DNA of 64,000 nt from Diadophis punctatus similis (taxonomy: Eukaryota; Chordata; Lepidosauria; Squamata; Dipsadidae). Location: NCBI GenBank assembly GCA_023053685.1, contig JALIGW010000026.1, forward strand, positions 146,501 through 210,500, given 5' to 3'. Below the pieces are notes generated by a model. It saw only the letters and a list, made by a program, of their open reading frames with translations. It did not search any database and was not told where the DNA came from. Of this stretch, positions 45,666-59,000 are shown in pieces; positions within the stretch are counted from its first letter, which is position 1, and each line of letters starts with the position of its first letter. The translations under genes were made by a program, and so were the position numbers.

Positions 45666-46854
45666 TTGTTCCTCAGCTCCACCGCTTCGAGCAATGGGAG
45701 GCTCAGGAACCGGTGAGGGTCTGCAGCCGAGCTTCCTCGCTCAACAACGTCCTCTGTTCGGAGCAACTTTGAGCACAACTTCTTGGGTGTGTAGTTAATT
45801 CTGAGTCAAGCTTCTGCACTTCCTTAGCAAATATTTTGACAGGCAGCCGTGCCAAGGGGCAAAGCAGCCACTTCCTCCTGGGCCCAGCTGTCCTGGCTTA
45901 AGGAATCACCTGATGCCTGCCCCTCCTAGTCTGGCTACCTTCTGTACACAGACGGTCTTGACATGTGACAGGAAAGTTACTTACCGGCGGGTTTCCGCTT
46001 CTCCGTCTCCCGCCAAGGAGCATCTCTGAGACGCAAAATCTGCAAGGCAGGCCCAGCTGGAACGGGCAGTGCTGAGCTCAAGAAGAGCCCCTCAACCAAA
46101 GCACCACAAGCTCACAGGATCAGCCATTCAGAGAGGTGACTAGCAAGAGCCGCTGGGGTTGGCCTGAGGGGAAATCTCTCTGCAGCAGCCAGGGTGACGC
46201 AACTGGGGATTATTGGTGACATCTAACAAGGAAGCCATTGTTAAAAGCTGGTGGAGGGCGGGAATGCCGGGTTCGGTCCAGCCAGGCAGCTTTTTCCTAC
46301 AAGGAAAGCCAGCAAGCAGCCATCCCTGGGAAATTTCTCCCAAACTGCCATTGCCAGCCTAAGGATAAGGGCGCTCTGGCAAGGTGCCCTCTGAAAATAA
46401 TCCTTCTGGGACCCTGGCCGTCTTCCCACGGAGAAGCACAGGAGCGCCTGGCAGCCTGTCTCCCCTCTCCCAGGTGGGCAGGGGAATGGATCCCAATGCT
46501 GGCCCAGCAGTCAATCTTACTCCCCCCCCTCCTCCGCTCCCCTTTTCAGAGGAGGCTGAGAATAGCCATGCATTCACCTTACTAAGGTATTTGTCTTATT
46601 AGTGAAAACAAAGGAAAACACATAATTCCAAAGGGATACCTGGGTTGGGGTACCTGGGACAGTCCGCAGAGAATGCCCGGCCCACCCGCCACCCAGGGCC
46701 TGGGCTTCAAAAATCACTTGTAGGATCTACTGAGCTCCTTCTCCCTATACTCTGGAGAGAACCCCACGCTCGACAAAGTGAGCCCTGCCTTTTGGGCAAG
46801 AACCTCACCAAACAGAAGAGCCACGGAAACACAGTCCTCGGCACCTGCAGAGCC
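45666..46854. other. Intergenic spacer between the multi-lectin gene and LRRC26
   Basis: Both neighbours are on the minus strand, so this contains the LRRC26 promoter and the multi-lectin gene terminator. No exon, repeat or strong promoter motif stands out. Confidence 0.5.
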
Positions 46855-46860
46855 TTTATT
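46855..46860 (-). terminator. Poly(A) signal of the multi-lectin gene
   Basis: The minus strand reads AATAAA 21 nt after the TGA at 46882-46884, followed by a GT-rich stretch (GACTGTGTTTCC). The 3' UTR would be only about 50 nt, but the placement supports 46882 as the true end of the gene. Confidence 0.7.
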
Positions 46861-46881
46861 GGCCATTTCTTTCCTTTGCCA

Positions 46882-47033
46882 TCACGGATACTTGGCGTCA
46901 TCATACAGGACCTTGGAGGAGACCGTCCGGTCTCTTTCGTCCTCTGCCGTGAGATTGCGGGAACAGGACACCTTGAACTGCATCATGGTGACGAGAGCAA
47001 ACTCTTCAGGGCCCAGAGAGCTCAGGCTGGCCT
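46882..47033 (-). CDS. Multi-lectin gene, terminal exon
   Basis: 50 codons ending VLYDDAKYP and TGA. It has no hydrophobic segment, hence no membrane anchor or GPI signal. A poly(A) signal follows immediately. Confidence 0.65.
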
Positions 47034-50000
47034 CTGCGCGGGGAAAGAACAAAAGATCCTGGCTAATGGCGGGTGGGGGGGATCCTACCCTGGTTGCAAA
47101 CTCTGGCCTGGGGCTCCAGCCCTTCCCAGAAGGCAAAAGGCACCTCAGAAGAGCCATGGTAGCTGCTTCCAGAGGGAGGCACCGAGCAAGAGAGTGGCCA
47201 GTTTTGCCCAGACGAAGTCCATTGAGCCCGGCTGGTGAGATGCCCGGGTGCCAATGGACCCGGTCAACCGAGGAGAAGCATCGGTGTGACATGTTTTAGC
47301 TGAAGGAACCTCAGAATAGAGCGGGTCCCACAAGTGTGGGGTGTTCCCTCATGCTTCTAAGCTAACGTACCAGTGCAGACAGGGATGCAAAATGAGCAGT
47401 TGGTCCCAGGAGTCATTTGCTGGCAATCGTCCACACAGGTCTGTACAGGGACGCCACAAACTGCAGCAAGATGAACCACACGGCCACCTTAGGGATGGGC
47501 ACATTCCCGTCCACCCTCATATTCGAACAGGCTAAAGAGATCTGGAAACTGGAGCTGGCAGCTTCTATTTTCTCCAGATAAATTGAGCGAAATAAACAAG
47601 ATCTACCCATATTTCTGAACGGTGGGACCTAGATATATATCAAGTCCATAGGAATAGTTTTTACTCGATGGAAGAAAAGATGTTCCGGAAAGATAACACG
47701 GCAGCAGAGCTGGTGGCATCTAAGAGCCAAAGGCAGAAGCTGTGTCCCAATTCCCTTTTCCCCAAAGGGACCTCAGCTTCCTCAGGAGAAGCCCTCGCCC
47801 ACCACTATGCAAGGGACACAGAGCCGGGCCTTCAATACATGGACTGGGTGGGAAGAAGAGGGGAAATTTTAGTGCTTGTTGAAACAAACACCAGTGCTTA
47901 CAACGCTGTCTGATTTCCAGATACACAATTGAAGACCCATCAGGACAGAGAATCCTAGAGCAGCTGCCTTCGCTGGAGGGCTCACCGGGCCTCTGCTGGC
48001 CTCTAAGGAGCTCCATGACACACACCCCCTCCTGGACCCTCACCTTTCTCTGCCGTGGTCTCCAACGTGCCACTGCAGTCGCAGGCTGGCCGTGCTGCAC
48101 CTGCTGAGGTCTTGCGGCAGGCCAGGCCACTAAACCCTTCCGCGCAAACTGAAAGAAAGCAGAGCCAGGCATGATGGGCAAGTGCACCGAGACCCCAGCC
48201 CCATTTCTGGAAAACACGGGGATGACTGTGGCAACTTCAGAACCCCACTTCAGATGAGATCCGTGGTTTCTCTTTTCAGCTGACTCTCAAGCGGTCAGAG
48301 AGCTCTGAAGCTGAGGGCCAGAGGAGAATGTGCAAAATGGCGGAGGAAGGACAAGGTCAGTCCCTCCATCTTTTGAAACAGCCCTTAGGCCTTTGCTAGG
48401 CGTCTGGTGCGCCAAACTCAGTTGGTGAAGCTGTTAACGTCAATATTAGGATACCAGGAAATATTACGACCTGGTTAAACACCAGGGCCTCTTCTGCTGA
48501 CCCTCAGAGACTCGGGGGCACACCAGGGAAGAAGACTCCCCCTTAGCCAAAGTTCTGGGGCCTTCTGGGGTAAGATGTCCCCCATCAGACGGCAAATCTG
48601 TTCATGTGTTGCCGCCCCCCCCTCCTGGGGCCCCCCGGCCACGTACAGCGCCACCGTGACTTGTGGGGCCTGGGGATCAAAAACCTCAGAGAGAAGCTCA
48701 TGAACGGGACGCCTCGATTCCCCACTGAAAGAGGGGCCGCTGTGCCTTTGCACACAGAGGTTCCTCTTTGAAGGAGCCCCTCCCTCCGCTCGCCCCAGGG
48801 GCCCAATCGGACACTTACTGGACCACACATGAAGCACCGAGTTTGCTTTGGGCCTGGCATCCTCCTTGCTGCTGAGCAGGTAGAAGCCGGACCTTGTCTC
48901 CAGGACGGCCACACACGCGGGGCGCGCCATCAGGCACTCCCGCTTGGCCCCCTCCAGGGTTTCTGCAGAGGGATAGAGCAGTGACGGCTCTCCCACCACG
49001 CCGTAGCCAGTCCACTGATCAAACCACTCTGTGGCTGGGAAGGAAAGGAAGGGAACACAAGAGGAGATCGGATCAGCCAACTCGTGGAACACTGAAAAAT
49101 TATTTGACATCCATAAAAAGAATTAGCTATAAAGCTGCTTTTCAAAACTAAGACGAAACAGCTGAAGTGGTTCACAATGCAAAGAGAAACATGAGCTTAG
49201 CAGAAGTTCTGAAGTTTCACAAGTTTGGCAGCGCAGCGAGCCAAAAGGACCCTGGAAAGGGCCCACTTTGGAGCCTTCGCTGAGCAGCCCTCCCAGGACA
49301 GCCTCTCTGTGTCGTAACAAGCACGCCTACTGTTGCTCCCCAAACTGTGCGAATACAGGGAAGCTAAGAGGGAGAGCAGGAGGCAAGCAGAGGGAGGACT
49401 GTAGTGGAGGAAAGGAAGAGGGCCTCTGCTTTCTCTCACCTTCAGGGCATTTGCACAGGAAAGGCCTCTCTTCCCCACAGCTGGCATCACTCAGAAGCCC
49501 GGTGGCCGAGTCAAACCACACACAGTCCTTCCGCCCTCCATTTGCCATGTCATCTCGCAAGTGCCTGTTCCATGCAGAAGAGCAAAAGGGCCACAAGGGT
49601 TGACGCCCAGCCTGTAACGCCCTCTGGCAGCATGGGGCAGGAGGCCTCCTAGCGGCAGTGGTGGGGTGGCTGGGGAGGCTTCTGGGGCCCCAGCAGAGGG
49701 GGAGGGGCTGGGCAGTGGGTTGCCGGAACCTTACGGATCCCTCTCATTAAGCCACAGGGATCCGTGTCCAGCTGCAGGACACTCGCTTTAAGGAAGGAGA
49801 TTGCCCCAAGCAGACTGGTCCTATGGCCACTTACTGAGCCACTTGCTTGCTGAAGGGCTCCAGGGCTGACCAGCGAAAGACCGACTCCTCCTTCCGGTCA
49901 TTCAAGCCTGTCCAGAAAGTGCCTTGGAAGTGGGAACGCACCCAGTCCTGGATGGAAGGAAAGGGGATCCAGTCTCCAGATCCTCCAGGAGCAGAAGCTG

Positions 50001-53000
50001 TTCTCTCCACTCCCACCCACCCACCCCGTCCCACCCAGAAGCCCCTGGCCCAAAGTGAGCTGAACCAAAGTGGTGGGAACCTGAGGTGCCAGGTGCTCCC
50101 CCCTCCTGACTGACTCACAGGGGGGAAAGGAAGTGGCAAGTCTTCCTGAAGCGCCAGAGGGCCAAGGGGCAGAGGCTGTGGTTGCCAGCCCCCTGCAGAA
50201 GTCACAGCAGCACCTCAGGAGACCCCCATGTGCTCGGCATGGGAAGGAGGCTTAGAACTGAAACGGTACCATCTCCTGAAGTGAGGTCAGGTACAGCAGC
50301 TCTGTCTTTCTGAACCTCCGGCAGGCCTCCTGGGCCTCTGGCCAGGCACCAGCAGAGGAAGAGTCCCAGAGGTAGCAGCTGCCGTTCCAGTGGCTCCAGC
50401 CGGGCTCTGCTGGGCAGGAACTCGGGGGTGCTGAGCCAGAGAGGAGAGAGGCCGTCCCCGAGGGGCACGAGTAAAGACCCACGGTGCCTAGAGGGTGCCC
50501 GCCAAGCCCATGTTTCGGCCCATAGCTCTTATTTCCCAAGCACTGACTGACGGGCCGTCTTCCTCCCCCCACCACCACCAAAGGAAGCGCAGCCGATCCA
50601 GGTCCCCACCCTGGTGTGCTGATGGGGAGCTGGGCTGTGATGCGGTCACCGCAGGCCCTCTCTGCCTGGGCTGTAGGGCGACCCTGGGTGCCTCGACCTC
50701 ACCACGGCCCAGCGAGCCACTCACCCCAGAGCCCCTCGCACACCCAGGGCCTCAGGTGGGAGCACGGGGAGGCGGCCAAATCCGGGTCTCCTCTGGGACG
50801 AATCTCCAAGCAGCCTCCGGTCACAAGAGGCACATCGGGGAACCTGACAGGGGAAGCAAGCAGGGTTGCGTCCGGCTGAGCATCATCTGGAGATCCAACA
50901 GAAGGGCAGGTGCCATTCCAGGGAGTGGGGCTGGGGATTGGAGCTGACAGGAAGTGGTAAACCCATCAAATGAGGCTTCTCTCTCTGCTTTTCAGCAGTC
51001 GGAAGGAAAGATTCACCGGACACTTCAGGCCCTGGGGGGGTGGGCGGGGGGGGTGTATGAGGCGGCCTCCAAGAGCCCCGGGGAAAAGATCTGGAGTGAG
51101 AAGCAGAGCACCAGGGAAAAGCCCCAGCTTCAGGCGGCCAAAACGGTGAGCGACGTTTCCCAAAGCAACTTCCTACCCCAAGGTGCTCACCAAGGCGGAG
51201 AGAGGCTACCCGCTCGGCCTCCTTCCCATCTCCATACTCCGTCTCCGTCTGCATCACTCAGCCCTGTCCAGCTGCCCCTCTGCACCATGGCTGCCACCCA
51301 GGCCTGTGAGGGAAAAGGGAGCCCTCACTCTCAAACCTTCGGCCGTCCCTCCCGCGGGGGAAGAAGGTTGGTCTTGTGCTCTTCCCTCAGGGCCCCCACG
51401 GGAAGGCTCGCAGCTCAGGGCTGGCATGAAGGGCAGGAAAAGCAGGCCCGAGCTTGGCTCTCAGGGGTCGTCTTGTTAAAGCTGCTTGTCTTGTCTTGAT
51501 GCCTTCCCTGCTTGTTTGTGTTTAAATATCTCGGTGTATTTACACTGTTATTAATTAACAGCTGTGTAACAAGGAGGATGCCGCTTGAAGTGAGAAAGCA
51601 CCTCCTGTTTTACCGCTAGGCACAAGGGAGGTTTTGCCTTGCCTGGGCAGCGCCCTCTCCCCCCCCCTTCACCCCCCCATTAAAGAGACACCCAAAAGTT
51701 CTGGCCTTTTCCTTGGCACTGCTCAGGACCAGGAGGGTCACGTTTTCGCCATAGGCCTGGCAGGCAGCCTTGGCCTCTTGCCAGCTCTTGCTGCCCTGCT
51801 CCTCCACGTAATAGCAGTGTGCGCCCCAGAACCACCATCCGGGACCCCTTGGACATCTGGAATGTACCAGACCTAAGAGAAACATTAAACTGGGTTAATC
51901 ATTGAGCTGCACGGTGCCTGAGTAGACATTTAGACCCGAGACATGAGGGACGTGTGTGTGGTGGTGAACTTTTAATGAATGCAACCACAAAACAAAACTG
52001 CCCACTTTACCGTGAAGACATGAAGGGCTGAAGCGATGCACACAGCTCAGGCTGCCATCGCACCGGCCGGTCAGGGGGTTGTAGGTGTGCGTGCTCAGGC
52101 AAGGAGCAGAGCGCCTCCGGCAGAGCTTTCCACAGAACCCAGGGGAGCAAGCTGCAAGCGGAGAAGGCGTTGGGAAGGCCATCCCTTCCCTTCCGAAGAA
52201 GAAGGAGAACCGGGGCTTCTTCCAAAGAACCACCCTTGTTACCCCCCCTCCCCCTTGCTAACGGCTCCTGAAGAACTATGATTTGTTCTATGGATTCTCA
52301 GGCAGAGCACACGGGGCTCACCACTCAAATGAGTACCCAAAAACCCGCCGAAGGAAGGCTGCACGGGGAGGGTCCTGGCTCTGGCAAAGAATACCCTTCC
52401 AGGCCAGCCGGTGGCCTTCAGAGCCACCTCCCCGCCTGGCCGTGTGTGCTAGGTGGGCCAATGAAACCTTTACAGCTTTTTAGGAGGAGTGTTCATCAAC
52501 CATGTTGTCAAAGGAAGGCCGTGTTCAGGTTACCTCTGAAGACCCCAAGCTAAGAAGAAAGACCCAGGAGATCCATTTCTTGCTCCTGGGCCCTGTCTGT
52601 GGGCTTCCAGAGAGCGCCTCAGCGGACAAGGTGGAACAGACCAGCTGCCTGATCCGCTAGGCTCTTCTCTGCAGCCCAGGAGGCGAGTCCAGGAAGCCGG
52701 AAAGCCCAGGACAATCCTAAAATGGCAAAGGAGGGAAGCCCCTCACCCTGCCTTTCAAGACAGGAGGCACTGACCTGCCTTCACAGAGAGGAAAGCCCCT
52801 GAGCCAGGGCTGTCGACCAGCACCGTCCCAGCCACCGTGTAATGAGCTCCTTGCAGGCTGAGGAGCCCCGTACAGTGTTCCTTCTGCAGGTAGCAAGCAT
52901 CTTCGGCTTCCTGCCACGAGGCGTGCCTCTGCTCGGGAGCAGCCTCCCAGTGGGACATGAGCAGCTTCTCCCTGAATGAAGGCAGCTTCACATCTGCAGG

Positions 53001-56000
53001 GGATGAGGGTGAACGGCGTGAAACGAGGCCTGCCTCTGCAGCTAGAAGGAAGCTCCTTTTGGACACAGCCTTTGCACAACCGGATGAGCTCTAGCACTTG
53101 CAGAGCGGCACAAAGCTTAGGCTCATCTCCAAGATCTCCCCCCCCCCTTTTCTACATCCATAACAACTGGGTGTGAAGTAACAGCGAGGAGAGGATGCAG
53201 GCATGGAAGAAGGCCAAGCCCATCGGCAGCCCTGAGATGCTCTCCTGCCCCCCCCCCCGCCCCCGCCCCCGGGTGTGGCAGGCTCTTGGCCTGGCTAATT
53301 ATCAGCCACTTGGGGAGCTCAGGAACAGCTTCCTGCCTTGGCCGAGGGTTCCCACTGGGGCATCAGGTTAGTCACTGCAGTAAGCAGATGCTGGGCTCCA
53401 TGGCCTGTTGAGTCTGAATTCAGCTCACGTTTTCCTGAATAAAAGTTTCTGAAAAGACTCGGATAAAACTGGGATCTGTAACAGGTTCTGTCCTTGCCAT
53501 ATCCCAGAGGAAGCAGGTCACCTCTTGGTGATTTTAGAGCAAAGCATTTGTGGGGGGGGGGGGGGAACTTGTGTCCTTCTCCCCTTTTCATCCCCCAGGT
53601 TTGTTCTTGGCTCGGTTTCTGTGGAGCAAAGCCATACCTTCACCTCGCTGGCAAGCCCAAAGTGAGCCTCCTGGCTGCTGGAAGCCTCTTCTCCCATCTG
53701 CAGAGGGGCCAGCTGGGACCTGAGAGGGGCAGGGAGAGGTGAGGGCCAGAAGGACGATGCAGGTCAGCTTCTAAAGGTATCCAAGCCGTCCTCGCAAAAA
53801 CTCTCTAGATGGAGCAACTATAGTATCGCAATTCACAGGAAGGGTTTGGTGCCCCAGAGAGGAGGGGACAACTCCAAGGCAGGGCCCCACCTTATTGTGG
53901 GGAGACGCCACCGTGTGTGAAGGAGGGCCACCACGCCCCTCACCTTCCTCACTGTGCTGCCCAGATACCTCTTGCACACGGCCTTGGCTTCAACCCGACT
54001 ACTGTAGCGCTCGTAAGACCAGCAACTTCCTCGCTCAAATATCCAAACCTCAAGCGGGAGGCACTTCAGTGAGGCAATGAGGGCTGTGAGAAGAGGGTTC
54101 ACCTTGACGGACAAGATAGAGGGCTGCACACCCATGACAGAGGGGAGCCCTTTCTGTCCGGAAGATCCCACCCTTTACACCCCAAGCTCTTCCCCTTTCT
54201 CGGGACCCCTCGGGGCCAGGGTCCCTGGCCTGTTCTTCTGGGACGGAGGGAGAGGCTCTTGAAAAAGCCCAAGGCAGAGCCCGGTTCCCAAGCCTGAGCT
54301 GTGGGAGAGGCAAAGCTGGAGCCAGAGGGGGCCCTGGGCTGGACAGGCCAATCCAAGGTGAACCCCCACCCCCAGTTCTCCTACCGGGAGCCTCTCGGTA
54401 ATAGAGGAAGCCATCGCAGAGGCCCGTCAGTGGGTTGCAGCTCAAGCTGGGCTCGCATGGAGGACACATCGATTGGCAGTCCTGCCCAGAGTAGCCGGGG
54501 GAGCATCTTGTTTTGACGTGCACGGCTGCTGCTGCTGCTGCTCCAGGATCCTCCAGGGTGACAAAGCGTCTCCCCACCATAAGGTGGTGGCCTGCCGCGG
54601 TGCTGACCACAACATCACAGCCCTCGCCCAATGCGCTGCACTGCTGCTTGGCGGCCTGCAGCGAGCGAAAGCTCAGATCTGCAGCCTTGGTGCCCACAAA
54701 GGATTTCCCAGGGAAGGTCATGTATAAATCTGGAGGAGATCGAAGAGGCCGGATGAAAGGCCTCCTCTCTCGCAGGGAGGATCCCGGGTGACGGTCCTGG
54801 CAGGCAAGCCAGCCTCATCGCTCCTGCTCTTTTCACAGCCTCCCCCCCCCCCCGCAAGCTTTTCCTTTGGTCAAGAGACCCGGTCAGCCGGTGCTTTAGC
54901 TGGCTTGCTTAGTAAATAAAAAAGTAATCCTTAAAAGTGCAGCAATCGGAGGAACAGAGGCAAGAAAGGGAGGGGGATTCAGACAATGCAGCAGCTGACC
55001 AGAAGGCATTGTCCACCACCAAAGGCTGAGGTTTTGTTTAGGCCACCATTAGAGCACCGCTGGAGTGGGCAATTCGGCCTCCTATTCCATGTAGCCTCTG
55101 TCTCCTTACTGGCCATGTTTAGGCACCCCTGTTGTCTTCTTCCTTTTTTCTCTACCCTACCCTACCCTACCCTACTACCACCAGCCACAAAACACAACTG
55201 TCTGCAGCTGTAATCTTGCCACAAGGGGGCTGGGTTCCTCTTAAGTGTCATTTGTGTGGAAAAGTTGTTCGCCAGGCAGCAGAGCTGTGGGACGAGGGGG
55301 GGGCAAGGAGTCGTGCTCTTCCCCACCAGCTCTTACCGCTTTGGCGCGGAGCCTGGCAGATCCACCGGTGAGGCCTGTGGCACGGCTCGGCCTTCAGGAA
55401 ACCAGAGGTCAGAGCAAGCATGCAGACTGCCGTGCTGGAAGGCTCCAGAGAGAACATGAAGCTACATGGAAAAGAATTAGAGAAAGATGGGGGGAGGGGG
55501 AAACCAGTTAGCGCCACAACACGTTTGGCCCAGTCAGCGAAGATCCCAGTGGCTCTACGTGCCAACCTGCTAGGCTTGGGTGGAGTTTAGCCTTGGCCAT
55601 TTTTCTGGGTGGAGTAGATCAACCCAGAGCAGAGAGGAGCCTCAGGGGTGGGGAGGCATCTTACCGCCTCAGCGCTTGATTGAACCGAGTCCCATCCAGC
55701 CAGCTCCACAGATCTCTGCCGCTGCTGTGCAACCCCGTCCAGAGGCTCCCTGGCCCTTGCCCTTGCAGCCACATCTGCAATGCACACACGGGGGGGGGGG
55801 GGGAGTGCATTCCGCCGGGTGGGATTCCCGGCCATCCAGAGGCCAAACCCACAGAACTGCCCTTGCTCCTCGCCACCCACCCAAATCTCTGGCCACAACT
55901 CTGCAGCAGACCGCCCCCAGAGGAGGCAAGGCCCTTGTCCCCTTGCTGTACTTGGATCTTCCCAGTAAGATGCAGAGTGGCTGGGCCTTATTGCTCCAGG

Positions 56001-59000
56001 CGGCCCTGCCGGAAACTCCCGACCCAAAGCTCAACGGCTCACCAGATCCTGCGGGCTCTTCAGAGAGAGCAGGCTCCCCCCGTGGAACCGCTGGCAGAAC
56101 CTCTGCGCCTGGCTCCACTCAAGAGCTGCGTCCAGCACAAAGAAGAGGCATTGGTCCTTCCAAGGTCTCCAGCTCCTGGAATGGGGGCAGTGCACATCTG
56201 GGGAGAAAAGAGCAGGCGGAGGGTGGCCTGAGAACGCAGAGGGAGGTGAAGGCTCAGTGGCCTCCTAAGCAAGGAGCCCTGATCCTGGCGGTGCTTGCAG
56301 GGGGGGGGGGGGCGTGACTGACGGACGGACGGACGGACAGAGACGCATCCAACCCATCCCAGGTCTTTCCCTTCCCCAGAGGAGTTTTTGGAGCCTGAGG
56401 CAGAGGGAGGACAGAGACCATCGTGAGCAACACTGAGTTCCTGAGGGGGAAAAGTGAGAACATACCCCAATCCAGAAAGAAGTACAAGGCCTGAGGAGTG
56501 CATTTCCCCAGATAGAGTGTGGCATTGGCGGCTTCTTGAAACAAGCAGAGCCCCGAGTGCAGATTCTGCAGACGCATGTCCTGCAAGAGGCGGAAGCTGC
56601 TCCAAGGGTCAGGAGAGCAGTCCCAGCTGCTCAGGACAGAGGAGCCCCCTGAGGCCACCTGCACAGTGGACCAAGAGTGGCTCACCTGACTATAACTTTG
56701 AATTGCTTTCTAAATTACTTTAGCACGTTTGGCTCATAAATCAAGTAGCACTTTTCTGAAGGACTGAGGAATGCCCGCACCCTCACAAAATGACAGTCTT
56801 CAGACTTATCCAGGGTTTGCAGGGACAAAAAAGAGAAACAAGCAAAATATAGAGTTAAAAATGCAAACAAGTCATGACTGACCAGAAGACAGGCAGGAGG
56901 ATCTGCAACGTTGCGGAGTCGACCGTTCAGCTGCAAGCCCCAGAGAGCCCGTGAGGCACACGGCCCAGGCAGGGGCTGGATGTGGAGGATGGACCGCTCT
57001 GGGTCTGTGCACAGAACCAAAGCCTTCCCTCTGAGCCGGAGGAGGCCAAACCACACAAAAGGACGAGCTGGGGATCCGGCGGGGGGTGGGGGGGTGGAGA
57101 GAGAGGGAGAGGAGAAGCAAAATACTCTGGTTCACCATTTATTTCCAAAGCAATGGAGTGAACTTAACCCTGGTCTCTGGGAGCTCTGAAGGAGGAGGAG
57201 GAGGAGGAGGAGGAGGAGGAGGAGGAGGAGGAGGAGGAGGAGGAGGAGGAGGAGGAGGAGGAGGAGCCAGAGTCTTTTTCAGTAAGGAAGAAATTCCTGC
57301 TGTCTTAATCACTTTGGGGGGGTGGGGGCTCATCCCCAGACCAAGGACAATGGGCCCAACTAGGCTCTGGGCAGCAGCTGGAGGCAAATGCAGAAAAGGA
57401 GGAAGCCGGGAAGGAAGGTGACACCAGCAGTTGGGAAGGGATCCCCATTTCTCTTGTGGAAAGAGGCAGCAACTCAACCACCAACAAAGGGATGTGAACG
57501 AAAAGGCCAACTGGGACGTGCAAGGTGAATGGAGCACCCACGGACCGGCAGCTGCATCACCCACAACTAACTCAGCCAGTCTCGATGCCCCAACAGAAAC
57601 TCCCCCATCAGGGCAGCCATAGTTGGTGTCCACCCAACCCATCAAAATCCCCCCCCCCCGGCACTTTACCTGGCTCTTCACTGGGAGGGCTGATCTGCAC
57701 ACCTGGAGGCTTCTTCGCAACCAGCTGGCTCCAGCTCACCACGTTCCCGGGGAACTTCCACCTGTTTCTCAAGGCTGACAGTTGCTTCACTGAGAACTCC
57801 GAAAGGGCTCGGTCCCACAGGTTCACCTCACTCAGATCGCCCATGTAGAAGCTGGGCTCTGCAAGGTGACCCTGGTCAGCAAGGCCCCTGCCTTATGCCA
57901 TATACACACATACAGATCAATGAGTAACTACAGGCAGGATGCTTCTCTCGCTTAGGCACAGGCCTTACAGAGAAAGAGAAGGGCACTTGAGATGGCAATG
58001 GCCGTCACTCCTGGCACAGATACCACGGTGCAAATCATCCCCCAAGGGACTCAGTCAGGACTCACCCCCGTGGCCGCCTTCCAGCTTCCCTAGGCTCAGT
58101 CTCCCTCCCAGGGATAGCCCCTTCCACAGGAAGCCACCGCTTTCAGACACGTCTGGCTGCCAGGTCTTTCCGTCCACAAAGACTTTGAAGGCAGCAACGC
58201 CGGGAGTGTTGGTGACCGAGACAGCCAGGTGATGCCAGGATCCATCCAAAAGGAGGACTCGGGTGCCACTGAACAGCAGGGCTCTGCAAGAAGAACCAGA
58301 GCAGGACCTGGGAAAAGGCTCGATTCCCTCCGTGGCTCCCTCACGCTGCTCATTCCCAGGCAAGGCCGTGTGGCCAGTGGGTAGAGAGGGATGCTAGGGG
58401 AAGGGCCTGTGGACTTGCAGTGGTCCCAGGGAGGGAGGGTTGATGGCACAGCCCCTGCCCGCCTCACCCCTTGGCCTGGAATTCCAGTCCAGAAGGGGAG
58501 AGAAGGAAGAGCGCAAACTCTGCCTGCTGCTGCCACTTCAAGGAGTAGCTGACTGCACACATCCGAGGAGAGTCCAGGAAGGAGCTTCGGATCCACAGCC
58601 CAATGGTGAAGTTGCCCAGGTAGCAGTGGATGGCATCCTCCAGCTGCAGGCTGCTCCCGTGGGGGAAGCGCAAGTCAGAGGAGAGCGGATACTCTGGAAG
58701 AAGATGCCAAGGGGTGAGGGCATCTCAGGGGGGGCAACAGAGGCTCCGCGACCCTTCAAAACACTCAGGAGAGCCTCAACCGGAAAGCTCTGAATTCTGC
58801 TTTTCCCTGTGATCTGGAGACAGCCATCTTGGACCTCTTGCCTCCTTAGTTCCAGTGCATGCCTACGAGATTGGCTCTCCCAGAAGGGCTCCCTCCATGA
58901 GGAGGGGAGCAGAATGGCCACCAGAAAAGCAGCAGCCCATGCTCAGGCCCTCCTCCAACTGAGTGGGGTCGGGATGCACCAGCCAGGCCAGGCCTGTCCC

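Noticed and set aside
53319..53591. Possible missing CTLD4 exon (frame with CFALKSPRGDLLPLG)
   Set aside because: Splice-like ends give the wrong phase for exon 52775-52993, and CTLD landmarks are absent.
56715..56820. Minus-strand segment with SEDCHFVRVRAF and a second Cys, between the ricin-B exons
   Set aside because: Looks coding at first, but has no in-phase donor before the stop, and the flanking exons already join in phase.
57139..57720. 193-residue minus-strand frame with a poly-Pro run
   Set aside because: Translation of the (GGA)n microsatellite fused to the true exon at 57670-57858.
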